35,538 bases of DNA from Parcubacteria group bacterium (GCA_002724975.1 PBQF01000045.1:1-35538), one strand, 5' to 3'. Positions 21,881-29,888 are shown, counted from the first letter of the stretch. Made by a program: numbers and translations. Notes: generated by a model from the sequence alone, not told the origin.

Positions 21881-22372
21881 TTATTGTTTCTTCTCCGCTA
21901 TTCCGTTCAGAGCAATAACCAAACCTTGAATTGGAGAGTTAATAACGTTAACAAACATACCCTTCAAGACTTGTGGTGAAGGAATGGTTGCAATCTCCAT
22001 CATTTCCTCTTTGTTTTTGAAAACACCCTCAAAAATTCCTCCTAAAATATGAAGTTTATCTTTGAATTCCTTTCCAAAGTCATAAATTTTTCTAGCTGGT
22101 GCAGTCTCGTCATCTTCTGAAAAAGCAAAAGCTAATTCTCCGTCAAATAGTGGTATATCTCCCTTAACTTTAGAATCTTTTAAGGCAAGGTTAGCTAATG
22201 TTTTCTTTGAAACAAAATAGCCGACACCTTCTTCTCTAAGTCTGTCTCTCATTGAAGTAGTGTCTTTAACAGAAAGACCATGGAAGTTAACAAAGGTGAT
22301 GGATTTTGATTTGTCCAAAATCTTTTTTAATCTTTCCAATATTTCTTTCTTCTTGTCTCTATTTATTGCCAT
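21881..22372 (-). CDS. rplJ: Large-subunit ribosomal protein uL10
   Basis: The 163-residue stalk base has [60 protein letters not shown] and [21 protein letters not shown]. The C-terminal helix that binds L12 dimers is short. L1 and L11 genes, which usually precede it, are absent here. An L10-type leader lies just upstream. Confidence 0.96.
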   Translation of the reverse strand: MAINRDKKKEILERLKKILDKSKSITFVNFHGLSVKDTTSMRDRLREEGVGYFVSKKTLANLALKDSKVKGDIPLFDGELAFAFSEDDETAPARKIYDFGKEFKDKLHILGGIFEGVFKNKEEMMEIATIPSPQVLKGMFVNVINSPIQGLVIALNGIAEKKQ

Positions 22373-22396
22373 TGTTTTAAAAAGAAAAACGGCTAA

Positions 22397-22466
22397 TCAA
22401 AACCGCTCTATAAATGAGTCTTCGACCTCAGTAGGTCTTATGGTGTGCCTACTTTCTCCGGTTTTG
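22397..22466 (-). promoter_or_regulatory. rplJ leader: Ribosomal L10 leader
   Basis: CAAAACCG and CGGTTTTG (22397-22404 with 22459-22466) form the closing stem. Inside are GTAGGC and the GACCT/AGGTC hairpin with purine-rich internal loops, the arrangement of the L10 leader to which L10(L12)4 binds to repress its own synthesis. It begins just downstream of the promoter at 22475-22503. Confidence 0.75.
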
Positions 22467-22474
22467 TATTGAGA

Positions 22475-22503
22475 ATACTACACTGATATATATAAAAAGT
22501 GAA
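22475..22503 (-). promoter_or_regulatory. rplJ promoter
   Basis: On the minus strand TTCACT (22498-22503) and TAGTAT (22475-22480) have a 17-base spacer. It would start the RNA just at the L10 leader. Confidence 0.6.
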
Positions 22504-22591
22504 GTATTTAAAATTTGATATATCTGACACTATTTAAAAAAGTACATTTCAGGAGGGCAGTACCACTCGTTTTTTACATACAAAAAGACAC
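22504..22591. other. Non-coding gap between the divergent rplJ and nusA promoters
   Basis: AT-rich. It contains one AGGAGGG at about 22550-22557 without a convincing following ORF. No other feature is seen. Confidence 0.4.
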
Positions 22592-22619
22592 TTGACTTTC
22601 GATATAAGAAGAGTAAGAT
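22592..22619 (+). promoter_or_regulatory. nusA promoter
   Basis: TTGACT (22592-22597) and TAAGAT (22614-22619) are spaced 16 bases apart. Confidence 0.6.
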
Positions 22620-22634
22620 AATGACACTAATTAA

Positions 22635-22681
22635 ATCCGCCTTGGCGGATCTGATTTTTTTAAAGGCCGCGCTATCGCGGC
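22635..22681 (+). promoter_or_regulatory. nusA leader with terminator-like hairpin followed by a second stem
   Basis: ATCCGCC/GGCGGAT (22635-22641 with 22644-22650) is followed by a T run (22654-22661), so it looks like an intrinsic terminator. A second GC-rich stem (22666-22671 with 22676-22681, loop CTAT) follows. The two lie between the promoter and nusA, suggesting attenuation of the gene whose product itself acts on pausing and termination. Confidence 0.6.
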
Positions 22682-22714
22682 TGAAACATTACAACTAAAT
22701 AACAATTAAATATC

Positions 22715-23959
22715 ATGTTTGATTTAAAAGTCATAAATTCAGTACTGGACCAGCTTGAGGAAGAGCGTAGCGTACCAAAAGAAAAAGTCCTTGAAGCAAT
22801 CGAGGCTGCTTTGGCGTCTGCTTATAAAAGAGAATACGGAAAGAAAGGACAAATCATAAAAGCGAAGTTTGATTCAAATTCAGGAAAAACAGAGTTTAGC
22901 CAAATAAAGATTGTTGTTGATAAAAATACAATTAGATTTGATGATGAAGAAGATGAAAAGGAAGCTGAGAATGAAAGCGAGGAAGACCTTCTGCCAAAAT
23001 ATGACCCTGAAAAGCACATCCTAATAGAGGATGCTAAAAAAATTAAAAAGGATGCAGAGATTGATGAAGAAATAATCTTCCCTCTTGAACACAAGGATGA
23101 TTATGGAAGAATTTCAGCCCAAACTGCCAAACAAGTAATTATTCAAAAGATTAGAGAAGCCGAGAAGGTTTCTCTCCTGAAAGAATTCGGGGAAAGAGAA
23201 GGAACCATTGTTTCCGGAACAGTTCAAAGAATTGAAAGGGGTAATATCTTTATTGATTTGGGAAGGGCAACCGGAATTATGCCTCGTGATGAACAGATTC
23301 CAGGTGAGAGATACAGGCAAGGTGAAAGAATTAGAGCTCTCCTTTACTCTGTTGAAGAAAGCCCAACAAAAGGAACATTTCTTAGAATGTCTCGTTCGAA
23401 TCCGAATATGATAAGAGAACTCTTTAAACTAGAAGCCCCAGAAGTTCAGAATGGTATTGTTGAAATTAAATTCATTGCCAGAGAGCCTGGTTCTCGTGCA
23501 AAGATTGCAGTTGTTTCAAATGACGAGAACATTGACCCTGTTGGTTCCCTCGTCGGCCAAAGAGGGGTGCGTGTAGCAACCGTCACCAGCGAACTTGGGG
23601 GTGAAAAAATAGATATTATAGAGTGGTCAGAGGATTCGGCTAAATTCGTGGCCGATTCTCTTTCCCCTGCCAGTGTCATTAGTGTTGAGATTGAGGAAGA
23701 TAACGAGGAGGAGAAAAGAGCCAAGGTTGAAGTAATGGAAGATCAGCTTTCGTTAGCAATCGGAAAAGGCGGACAGAATGTGAGGTTAGCTGCAAAATTA
23801 ACTGGCTGGAAAATTGATATTCAGTCTGCTGAGGGAGAAAATGCAGCTGACACTGATGAGAAGAAAGTTGAAGTAAAAGAGAAAGAAGCCCCAGCTACAG
23901 AACCGAAAAAAGAGGTTGCAGAAGAAATTCCTTCAGAAAAAGAGGAAAAAGCCGAGTAA
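22715..23959 (+). CDS. nusA: Transcription termination/antitermination factor NusA
   Basis: The 414-residue protein has the N-terminal RNA polymerase-binding domain (LEEERSVPKEKVLEAIEAALASAYKREYG) interrupted by an acidic loop. An S1 domain (EREGTIVSGTVQRIERGNIFIDLGRATGIMPRDEQ) follows, then two KH domains (VGSLVGQRGVRVATV; LSLAIGKGGQNVRLAAKLTGW). The C-terminus is a Glu/Lys-rich tail of about 45 residues rather than acidic repeats. It has no SD. rimP, which often precedes it, is absent. Confidence 0.96.
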   Translation: MFDLKVINSVLDQLEEERSVPKEKVLEAIEAALASAYKREYGKKGQIIKAKFDSNSGKTEFSQIKIVVDKNTIRFDDEEDEKEAENESEEDLLPKYDPEKHILIEDAKKIKKDAEIDEEIIFPLEHKDDYGRISAQTAKQVIIQKIREAEKVSLLKEFGEREGTIVSGTVQRIERGNIFIDLGRATGIMPRDEQIPGERYRQGERIRALLYSVEESPTKGTFLRMSRSNPNMIRELFKLEAPEVQNGIVEIKFIAREPGSRAKIAVVSNDENIDPVGSLVGQRGVRVATVTSELGGEKIDIIEWSEDSAKFVADSLSPASVISVEIEEDNEEEKRAKVEVMEDQLSLAIGKGGQNVRLAAKLTGWKIDIQSAEGENAADTDEKKVEVKEKEAPATEPKKEVAEEIPSEKEEKAE

Positions 23960-23977
23960 AACTCCAGGATTATTAAC

Positions 23978-24009
23978 AAAAAAGAGCCCTAATTTGTAGG
24001 ACTCTTTTT
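23978..24009. terminator. Terminator of nusA
   Basis: AAAAAGAG-CCCT pairs with AGG-CTCTTTTT around a short AATTTGT loop, T rich on one side and A rich on the other. It is about 18 bases after the stop. Confidence 0.85.
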
Positions 24010-24013
24010 GTCG

Positions 24014-24022
24014 TGATATAAT
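24014..24022 (+). promoter_or_regulatory. Extended -10 promoter of the Lys-rich secreted protein
   Basis: TG-A-TATAAT (24014-24022) is an extended -10 element with no clear -35. The leader would be about 21 bases and has no SD. Confidence 0.55.
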
Positions 24023-24050
24023 CACCCCAATTATTCTTTATTTTAAAATT

Positions 24051-24890
24051 ATGAGAAAAACTATAGATAATAGAATTCTATTAGGAAGCATAGTCAGTAT
24101 CGTTGCTACATTCTTTCTACTGGGAAATTTAGCTTATGCCCAGGAAACGGATACGGCCACAACAAAAGCAAATACTGATAATGTAAAAACTAAGTCTTTA
24201 AAACCCTCTGATTTGCCAACAAGAACCAAGGCAAAAATTCAGAACTTTAAAGACAAGGCTACCGATGTAATGACTAATAAGAAGAGTGACTCTAAGAAGA
24301 AGAAGTTAGACTCTAGAGAAACCTCTGATAAAAAAACTAAAAAACCTCGGGCTTTAGAAGTCGGAGACAATGTAAAAGAGAAAAGATCAGATCTTACAGA
24401 TAAAAAGAATAAGAAAGTAGACGCTCGCAAAATACAAGAAAAAAAAGATAAGAAGAAATTAGAAAAAAAAGAAAAAAGAAAAAAACTGTCTGCAAAAAGA
24501 AAAGACAGGATTAAGGCTTATATCGAAAGAATATTGAATAGATTCAGGACGGCAATTGGAAGATTAGAGAAACTAGCAGACCGAGTTGATTCAAGAATTG
24601 TGAAGCTTGAGGAGAAAGGGTTAGATCTCTCAAAGGCAAAGCAACTACTAGCAGAGGCAAGAATAGAAGTTGAGAGTGCCAAGAGTGCACTAGGTGGTCT
24701 TTTGGTTAAAACTGACACCGCATTAGGGGAAAACGAGCCAAAAACTGCGTTTGTGGGGGTAAAAGAAATCCTAAATGGAGCGAAACAAGACATTAAAGAT
24801 GCACACAAGAAATTGGTCGAGGCTATAAGAGCTGTCAAGGCTTCACTTCCAAAAGATGACGATGATACTCCTGAGGCAGTAACAAATTAA
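24051..24890 (+). CDS. Secreted Lys-rich coiled-coil protein
   Basis: The 279-residue protein has a signal peptide (MRKTIDNRILLGSIVSIVAT, cleavage plausible after AYA at about 31). A very Lys/Asp/Glu-rich, probably disordered segment (about 35-150) follows. The C-terminal half is helical (AYIERILNRFRTAIGRLEKLADRVDSRI and so on), probably coiled coil. The tail is acidic (KDDDDTPE). No enzyme motif is visible. It is presumably exported and attached to or packed at the cell surface. Similar proteins are frequent in Parcubacteria. Confidence 0.75.
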   Translation: MRKTIDNRILLGSIVSIVATFFLLGNLAYAQETDTATTKANTDNVKTKSLKPSDLPTRTKAKIQNFKDKATDVMTNKKSDSKKKKLDSRETSDKKTKKPRALEVGDNVKEKRSDLTDKKNKKVDARKIQEKKDKKKLEKKEKRKKLSAKRKDRIKAYIERILNRFRTAIGRLEKLADRVDSRIVKLEEKGLDLSKAKQLLAEARIEVESAKSALGGLLVKTDTALGENEPKTAFVGVKEILNGAKQDIKDAHKKLVEAIRAVKASLPKDDDDTPEAVTN

Positions 24891-24955
24891 TAACTTCCGC
24901 CAGAGGCTAATCGACCTAAGGCTGGAAACAAACAATAGAAACACTAAACATAAAC

Positions 24956-25309
24956 ATGAACGACAATATGAATACAACTAATACAGGAAACAATACTCCT
25001 GGAGCTGGGTCTGGAAGTGGCCCAGAGACTAAAGAGGGCTCCGCTGGTCCACTTGTTGGATCAACTATAGTCATCATAATCATTATCCTTGGTGGGTTAT
25101 ACTTTCTAAACCAGAGAGCATCAGATGATGCAACAGATACAGGTCCAACAGGAGATGAGATAAGGCTGGAGGAAGACAGTGCTGCCCTGGATTTGGCTGC
25201 ACAGAGTGAGTCAGATGAGGTTGGAGATATTGAGACTGACCTAGACATCACAGAACTTGATGACTTGGACGAAGAACTGGGAGATATTGATGTTGAGTTG
25301 AATTTCTAA
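24956..25309 (+). CDS. Single-pass membrane protein with acidic tail
   Basis: The 117-residue protein has an Asn/Gly/Thr-rich N-terminus (about 1-35), one membrane helix (GSTIVIIIIILGGLYFLN, about 36-53) and a strongly acidic C-terminal region with repeated (D/E)-L-D patterns. No homologous function is recognised. It lies 65 bases after the Lys-rich secreted protein, ahead of a terminator, so the two may be co-transcribed. The pairing of a very basic and a very acidic envelope protein is notable. Confidence 0.7.
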   Translation: MNDNMNTTNTGNNTPGAGSGSGPETKEGSAGPLVGSTIVIIIIILGGLYFLNQRASDDATDTGPTGDEIRLEEDSAALDLAAQSESDEVGDIETDLDITELDDLDEELGDIDVELNF

Positions 25310-25321
25310 GAAATTCAAATA

Positions 25322-25351
25322 AAAGCCCCTCGCTTAAAGCGGGGGGCTTTT
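25322..25351 (+). terminator. Terminator downstream of the envelope-protein pair
   Basis: AAAGCCCC-CGC pairs with GCG-GGGGCTTT around TTAAA. It ends about 45 bases before the trigger factor ATG. Confidence 0.8.
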
Positions 25352-25394
25352 AGCTTGAAAACTAACTCCTAAAAGGATAGGATAGCGAAACAAC

Positions 25395-26441
25395 ATGAAT
25401 CCCACAGTAAAAATTAAGAAATTGCCACATTCGGTTATAGAAATTGAAGGAGAACTCCCCTTTTCTGACTTAGAAGTTCACCGCGAAAGAGCCCTCAAGA
25501 AGCTAGGAGAGAATTTAAATTTAGCAGGCTTTAGGAAAGGTCATATACCAGAAAAAATGGCCTTGGAGAAAATTGGTGAAGTAAACCTATTAAATGAAAT
25601 GGCTGAAATGGCCCTGGGAAACGCTTACCCAAAAATAATTATTGACAAGGAGATCGACCCAATTGCCCATCCTCAAATAACAATAACCAAAATAGCTATG
25701 GGTAATCCATTAGGATTCAAGATTAAGGTTCCTGTAATGCCAAACTTTGAACTGCCTGATTATAAAAAAATCTCCGAGGAAATTGCTTCAAGGGAAGAAA
25801 AAATTGAAGTTAAAAAAGAAGATATAGACAATGTTATTAATCAAGTTTTAGATTCAAAAAAAGGCGAAGATGGTAAGAGACCAGAATTAACAGAAGAGCT
25901 TGTAAAAACACTGGGTGATTTCAAAGATCTAAAAGATTTTAATCAGAAAGTTGGAGTTGGAGTGAAAAAAGAAAAGGAGTTTCGGGTAAAAGAAAAAGTG
26001 AGAATTCAAATAATGGAAGAAATTATCTCCAAATCCAAAATTGAACTACCAGAGGTAATCATCGAAAGTGAATTAGATAAGATGATTGCCAGCTTCAAGG
26101 GAGATATCAAAAGAATGGGCCTTGAACCAGACGAGTATTTAAAAAATAACAATAAAACTATTGAGGACCTCAGAAAAGAATGGCGAGGAGAAGCGGAAAA
26201 GAAAGGTAAAAGCCAACTAATATTAAACAAGATTGCGATTGAAGAAAAACTTTATCCAAAAAAAGACGATGTAGAGAAAGAGGCAGAACACTTAATGACA
26301 CATCATAAAGACGCGGACCCGAACAGGATAAAAGTTTATGTTGAGATGGTTTTAACCAATGAAAAAGTCATGCAATTCTTGGAAAAAGGAGCTCAAGAGA
26401 CAGGAGAAAAAGAAATTGAAAACAAAGATAAAAAAGAGTAA
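25395..26441 (+). CDS. tig: Trigger factor lacking the PPIase domain
   Basis: Ribosome-associated chaperone. The N-terminal domain has the ribosome-binding signature GFRKGHIPE (about 47-55) and ends near residue 112. It continues directly into the C-terminal helical arms (KIELPEVIIESELDKM, GLEPDEYLKNNNKTIEDLRKEWR, and so on). The FKBP-like prolyl isomerase domain, normally about 90 residues between them, is missing, which explains the 348-residue length against about 430. It precedes clpP, the common tig-clpP order. Confidence 0.9.
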   Translation: MNPTVKIKKLPHSVIEIEGELPFSDLEVHRERALKKLGENLNLAGFRKGHIPEKMALEKIGEVNLLNEMAEMALGNAYPKIIIDKEIDPIAHPQITITKIAMGNPLGFKIKVPVMPNFELPDYKKISEEIASREEKIEVKKEDIDNVINQVLDSKKGEDGKRPELTEELVKTLGDFKDLKDFNQKVGVGVKKEKEFRVKEKVRIQIMEEIISKSKIELPEVIIESELDKMIASFKGDIKRMGLEPDEYLKNNNKTIEDLRKEWRGEAEKKGKSQLILNKIAIEEKLYPKKDDVEKEAEHLMTHHKDADPNRIKVYVEMVLTNEKVMQFLEKGAQETGEKEIENKDKKE

Positions 26442-26453
26442 TATAGCGACATC

Positions 26454-27035
26454 ATGTTAATACCAACGGTAATAGACAAAACACAATACGGCGAAAGGGC
26501 TTATGATATATATTCCCGTCTTTTAAAGGACAATGTTATCTTTTTAGGCGGTCCAATTGATAGTGATACTGCTAACAGCATCATCGCCCAATTTCTTTAT
26601 CTTCAACGACAAGACTCAAAGAAAGATATCTGTTTCTATATTAATTCTCCAGGGGGTTCTGTGACGGCAACAATGGCGATTATGGATACCATGAATCATA
26701 TTAAAAACAATGTTTCGACTGTTTGTGTTGGTGTGGCGGCTTCAGGTGGAGCAGTTTTGCTTTCAGCTGGTAAAAAGGGTAAGAGATTTGCATTAGAAAA
26801 TTCTGAAATAATGATTCATCAGCCATTAGGAGGTGCTGAAGGACAAGCTTCTGATATTGAAATTACAGCAAAGCAAATAATTAAGTTGAAAGAAAAATTA
26901 AATAAGATTATGGCTAAAAACACCGGCCAGAAATTATCCCAAATAGAAAAGGATGTTGATAGGGATTATTACATGGATGCAAAAGATGCTAAAAAATACG
27001 GAATTATCGACGAGGTCTATAAAAATAAGAAATAA
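26454..27035 (+). CDS. clpP: ATP-dependent Clp protease proteolytic subunit
   Basis: The serine protease barrel. The 193-residue product has NSPGGSV near 63-69, the active-site Ser in [12 protein letters not shown] (at about 96), the catalytic His in [14 protein letters not shown] (about 121) and Asp in DVDRDYYM (about 170). The usual ASMGA motif is ASGGA here, a common variant. It lies 12 bases after tig. clpX is not in the window. Confidence 0.96.
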   Translation: MLIPTVIDKTQYGERAYDIYSRLLKDNVIFLGGPIDSDTANSIIAQFLYLQRQDSKKDICFYINSPGGSVTATMAIMDTMNHIKNNVSTVCVGVAASGGAVLLSAGKKGKRFALENSEIMIHQPLGGAEGQASDIEITAKQIIKLKEKLNKIMAKNTGQKLSQIEKDVDRDYYMDAKDAKKYGIIDEVYKNKK

Positions 27036-27047
27036 AAACAACTAGTG

Positions 27048-27080
27048 AAGCCTCGGACACGCAAAGCATATCTGAGGCTT
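27048..27080 (+). terminator. Terminator of tig-clpP
   Basis: AAGCCTC (27048-27054) pairs with GAGGCTT (27074-27080) around a 19-base loop. No strong T run follows, so its strength is uncertain. Confidence 0.5.
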
Positions 27081-27118
27081 GTACTCTGTAGCGCGAAACC
27101 TAGTGGAAAAGTCTTGTA

Positions 27119-27142
27119 AAGCCGGCGCTTAAGCGCCGGCTT
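27119..27142 (-). terminator. 24-bp perfect palindrome acting as terminator of the ORFan
   Basis: AAGCCGGCGC and GCGCCGGCTT around TTAA. The stop codon of the ORFan lies within it. On the minus strand a moderately T-rich stretch follows. Confidence 0.65.
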
Positions 27143-27365
27143 CCTCCAACCTAATCTCGACCTTGCGACCATCCAAGGTACGCCAAGTGCCATCAGCGTG
27201 AGTCAGACAAATATCAGCAGTGACCCGCTGATCATTTTCACTAAACTCAACTCGAGCCTCAATTTGGTTTAGCGAAATACGACGACCAAATGAGATTACC
27301 GAAACCTTCGAAGCAGTGCGAAAAAACCGATTAACCGTCTCAGTATTCATCACTTCTACGCCCAT
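27129..27365 (-). CDS. ORFan protein of 78 residues between clpP and rny
   Basis: A small soluble protein (starts MGVEVMNTETVNRFFRTASK, ends RKVEIRLEEAGA) with a pattern of short strands and no recognised domain. The ATG at 27365 lies 5 bases after a clear SD (GGAGG). A GTG inside the SD is not used. GC is visibly higher than in the flanking genes. It has its own promoter and terminator and runs opposite to clpP and rny. It matches the build of the other inserted small genes. Confidence 0.7.
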   Translation of the reverse strand: MGVEVMNTETVNRFFRTASKVSVISFGRRISLNQIEARVEFSENDQRVTADICLTHADGTWRTLDGRKVEIRLEEAGA

Positions 27366-27382
27366 TAGCACCTCCGCACCAG

Positions 27383-27412
27383 ATTGTGCAATTTTTTATG
27401 ACATACTGTCAA
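27383..27412 (-). promoter_or_regulatory. Promoter of the clpP-rny ORFan
   Basis: On the minus strand TTGACA (27407-27412) and CACAAT (27383-27388) are spaced 18 bases apart. Confidence 0.5.
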
Positions 27413-27431
27413 CAAAAGCTTTATTACATCC

Positions 27432-27460
27432 TTTACAGTCACACAAAAAAGAGATATACT
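27432..27460 (+). promoter_or_regulatory. rny promoter
   Basis: TTTACA (27432-27437) and TATACT (27455-27460) have a 17-base spacer. It lies about 200 bases upstream of rny, giving a long leader with a small ORF. Confidence 0.65.
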
Positions 27461-27547
27461 TGATACATTAGAAGAGTAATGTTGGTACTGAAGTATTCGA
27501 AAGATTAACCGAAAAGATAGATACAGCTTAACAGAAGGATATATCAA

Positions 27548-27628
27548 ATGAGAACAAATTTTTCATCAGTAAAAAAACTAGAAAAATTAGAGGATTCCGA
27601 AGGGAACCTTGGCTCTATTCGAATATAA
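27548..27628 (+). CDS. 26-residue upstream ORF in the rny leader
   Basis: An ATG 8 bases after AAGGA opens a frame of 26 codons (starts MRTNFSSVKKLEKLEDSEG, ends SIRI) that stops 35 bases before rny. Its SD is better than that of rny itself. It may be a leader peptide controlling rny. It is too short to be sure. Confidence 0.4.
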   Translation: MRTNFSSVKKLEKLEDSEGNLGSIRI

Positions 27629-27629
27629 G

Positions 27630-27656
27630 GTGCCTTTGACACCGGCGCCAAGCGCC
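27630..27656 (+). promoter_or_regulatory. Two small hairpins before rny
   Basis: GGTG/CACC (loop of 7) and directly after it GGCGC/GCGCC (loop CAA) end 9 bases before the rny ATG, which has no SD. Confidence 0.4.
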
Positions 27657-27663
27657 TAAAATT

Positions 27664-29193
27664 ATGCCATTAAAATTAGTTCTGTTATTCGCAGGATTAG
27701 CTGGTCTTGTTGGTATAGCTTTCGGATACTTTCTAAGGTGGATTATTTCCCTGGGTCAGAGAGGTTCAATGGAGCTCGAGATTAAGGAAATGCGTCTTGA
27801 AGCCGAAGAAGAAGGTAAGAAAATCACCAAGGAGGCCGAGAAGAAATCATCGCAAATAATTGAGGAAGCTCGACACGAAAGTAAAGAGCTTAACGAAAAA
27901 CTTAAAAAAACAGAAGACAGACTTATCAAAAAAGAGGAGCTTATTGATAATAGACAACTTGATGTCGATAAAGCTGAAGAAAAAATTAGGAAGACCTCTG
28001 AAGAAGTTGAGAAAATAAAATCAAAGAACGAGCAAATCCAAAAAGAAAGAGTTGAAGAACTTAAGAAAGTTTCTGGTTGGAGCGAAAAGGAGGCTAAGGA
28101 AAAACTTTTGGAAATTTTAGAGAAAGATAATGAGGAAGACTTAGCCATCAGACTTCGAAAACTCGAAACAGTCGGCCAAGAAAAGATTGAAAAGAAAGCG
28201 AAAGATATTCTTTCTACCGTAATACATAGATATGGAAATTCTGTCACATCAGATGTTATGTCTTCGGCAGTTTCTATTCCTTCTGACGAAATCAAAGGGA
28301 AGATTATTGGAAAAGAAGGTCGAAATATCAAGGCATTTGAGCGAGCAACAGGGGTTGAAGTTATTGTTGACGATACTCCAGGTTCAATTATGCTTTCTTC
28401 TTTTGATCCAGTTAGACGACAAATTGCAAGACTAGCTCTCGAAAACCTAATTCTCGATGGAAGAATCCAGCCGGCTAAAATTGAAGATGTGGTTGAAAAA
28501 GCTAAACAAGAAATAAATAAGATTATAAAAGAAAAAGGTGAAGCGGCCGTTCATGAACTCGGAATTTATAATCTAGACCCAAGAATTATTTCAATCTTGG
28601 GAAGATTATATTTCAGAACAAGTTACGGACAAAATGTTTTGAACCACTCCGTTGAGATGGCACACATTGCAGGAATGCTTGCAGAAGAATTAGATGGCGA
28701 CCCGCAAGTCGCCAAAGCGGGAGCATTGGTTCATGACATTGGAAAAGCAGTTGACCATGAGATTCAAGGAACACATGTTGAGATCGGTAAGAGAATTCTT
28801 CAAAAATTTGGTGCTGATGAAAAAATTATTCAGGCGATGCAGGCACATCATGAGGAATACCCATACGAAACAATTGAATCTGTTATCGTTCAGGTAGCTG
28901 ACGCTATTTCCGGTTCGCGCCCAGGGGCAAGAAGGGACACAATTGAAAACTATTTAAAGAGATTGGGAGACTTGGAAGAAATTGCAACATCAGTTGACGG
29001 TGTTACAAAAGCTTACGCCATCCAGGCAGGAAGAGAGATAAGGGTCTTTGTTTCTCCAGAGGAGGTTGGAGACCTTGAAGCTAAGAAAATAGCTAGAGAG
29101 ATAGCCAAAAAGATAGAGCAAGATCTAAAATATCCAGGTGAAATAAAAATTGTGGTCATTAGGGAAAATAGGATTATAGAGTTTGCCCGATAG
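27664..29193 (+). CDS. rny: Ribonuclease Y
   Basis: The membrane-anchored endoribonuclease that starts mRNA decay. The 509-residue protein has an N-terminal membrane helix (about 4-30), a long coiled coil (about 35-195), a KH domain (IIGKEGRNIKAFERATGVEVIVDDTPG) and an HD domain with ALVHDIGKAVDHE carrying the metal-binding HD pair. It ends with IKIVVIRENRIIEFAR as in the family. The length is typical (about 520). Confidence 0.97.
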   Translation: MPLKLVLLFAGLAGLVGIAFGYFLRWIISLGQRGSMELEIKEMRLEAEEEGKKITKEAEKKSSQIIEEARHESKELNEKLKKTEDRLIKKEELIDNRQLDVDKAEEKIRKTSEEVEKIKSKNEQIQKERVEELKKVSGWSEKEAKEKLLEILEKDNEEDLAIRLRKLETVGQEKIEKKAKDILSTVIHRYGNSVTSDVMSSAVSIPSDEIKGKIIGKEGRNIKAFERATGVEVIVDDTPGSIMLSSFDPVRRQIARLALENLILDGRIQPAKIEDVVEKAKQEINKIIKEKGEAAVHELGIYNLDPRIISILGRLYFRTSYGQNVLNHSVEMAHIAGMLAEELDGDPQVAKAGALVHDIGKAVDHEIQGTHVEIGKRILQKFGADEKIIQAMQAHHEEYPYETIESVIVQVADAISGSRPGARRDTIENYLKRLGDLEEIATSVDGVTKAYAIQAGREIRVFVSPEEVGDLEAKKIAREIAKKIEQDLKYPGEIKIVVIRENRIIEFAR

Positions 29194-29210
29194 TTGTTGG
29201 AAAGAAAAGA

Positions 29211-29232
29211 CGGCTTTACAAAGCCATTTTTT
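29211..29232 (+). terminator. Terminator of rny
   Basis: GGCTTT/AAAGCC with a 2-3 base loop, followed by ATTTTTTC. The stem is short. Confidence 0.7.
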
Positions 29233-29290
29233 CTAAAAATATCCTCTTTTGAGGTTTTCCACAGAAAAAATTTTTAATTATATGGCTCTA

Positions 29291-29319
29291 TTGCAAGGGT
29301 TTTCGGTAGATATTATAAT
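29291..29319 (+). promoter_or_regulatory. Promoter of the HU gene
   Basis: TTGCAA (29291-29296) and a perfect TATAAT (29314-29319) with a 17-base spacer. TTTTCCACA at 29255-29263, a DnaA-box-like sequence, lies just upstream. Confidence 0.7.
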
Positions 29320-29381
29320 TATACCAAGAGTCTTATTGGCGAATGGTCGATATTAAAAACTAAAGTTAGGAAACTACAAAC

Positions 29382-29657
29382 ATGAACAAATCAAGTTTAG
29401 TAGATAAAGTTCATCAAGCGCTTGGAGGAACTAAAGTTGATGCTGAAAAAGCTGTCGACACTATAGTTGACTCAATTATCGACACACTAAAGGGAGGAGG
29501 TGAGGTTTCAGTAGCTGGTCTAGGAATTTTCTCAACCAAGATGAGAGCTGCTCGACAAGCGAGAAACCCCAGAACTGGGGATCCAATTCAAGTCCCCGCC
29601 ATGAGAGTTCCTAAATTTAGAGCAGCAAAAGCTCTGAAAGAAGCTGTCAGAGGTTAA
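29382..29657 (+). CDS. hup: HU-family nucleoid protein
   Basis: The 91-residue histone-like protein has the dimerisation helices (MNKSSLVDKVHQALGGTKVD, AVDTIVDSIIDTLKGGGEVSVAGLGIF). The DNA-binding arm RQARNPRTGDPIQVPAMRVPKFRAAKALKEAV carries the conserved RNPRTG and Pro. The length is standard. It bends DNA and organises the nucleoid. It stands as a single gene between promoter and terminator. Confidence 0.96.
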   Translation: MNKSSLVDKVHQALGGTKVDAEKAVDTIVDSIIDTLKGGGEVSVAGLGIFSTKMRAARQARNPRTGDPIQVPAMRVPKFRAAKALKEAVRG

Positions 29658-29691
29658 ATAAAAATTATTTTTTCTCGAGAGAAAGTAAATC

Positions 29692-29719
29692 AAAAGGAAC
29701 CGCACTGCGGTTCTTTTTG
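29692..29719 (+). terminator. Terminator of the HU gene
   Basis: GGAACCGC/GCGGTTC with loop ACT, preceded by A and followed by a T run. Confidence 0.85.
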
Positions 29720-29737
29720 ATTTAAGTTTTAATCCTG

Positions 29738-29808
29738 TGCGGGTAGAGAGAATCGAACTCTCGTCTACTGCTTGGAAGGCAGTCATTCTGCCACTAAACT
29801 ATACCCGC
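29738..29808 (-). tRNA. tRNA-Gly (anticodon TCC)
   Basis: A 71-base tRNA on the minus strand: acceptor GCGGGTA/TACCCGC, D-arm with AGTGGCAG, anticodon arm ACTGC CTTCCAA GCAGT, and T-arm GAGAG TTCGATT CTCTC. The 3' CCA is not encoded (the bases after the discriminator A are CAG). Confidence 0.95.
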
Positions 29809-29879
29809 TAACAAAAAAATACTATCAGAAAGGTAATAAATAACAAACTTCAACAATAATAGTGTCGAAATCTACGGCA

Positions 29880-29888
29880 TGCTAAAAT
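29880..29888 (+). promoter_or_regulatory. Extended -10 box close to the start of the serine-protease gene
   Basis: TG-C-TAAAAT, with the -10 ending 7 bases before the ATG at 29896, suggests leaderless transcription. Confidence 0.5.
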
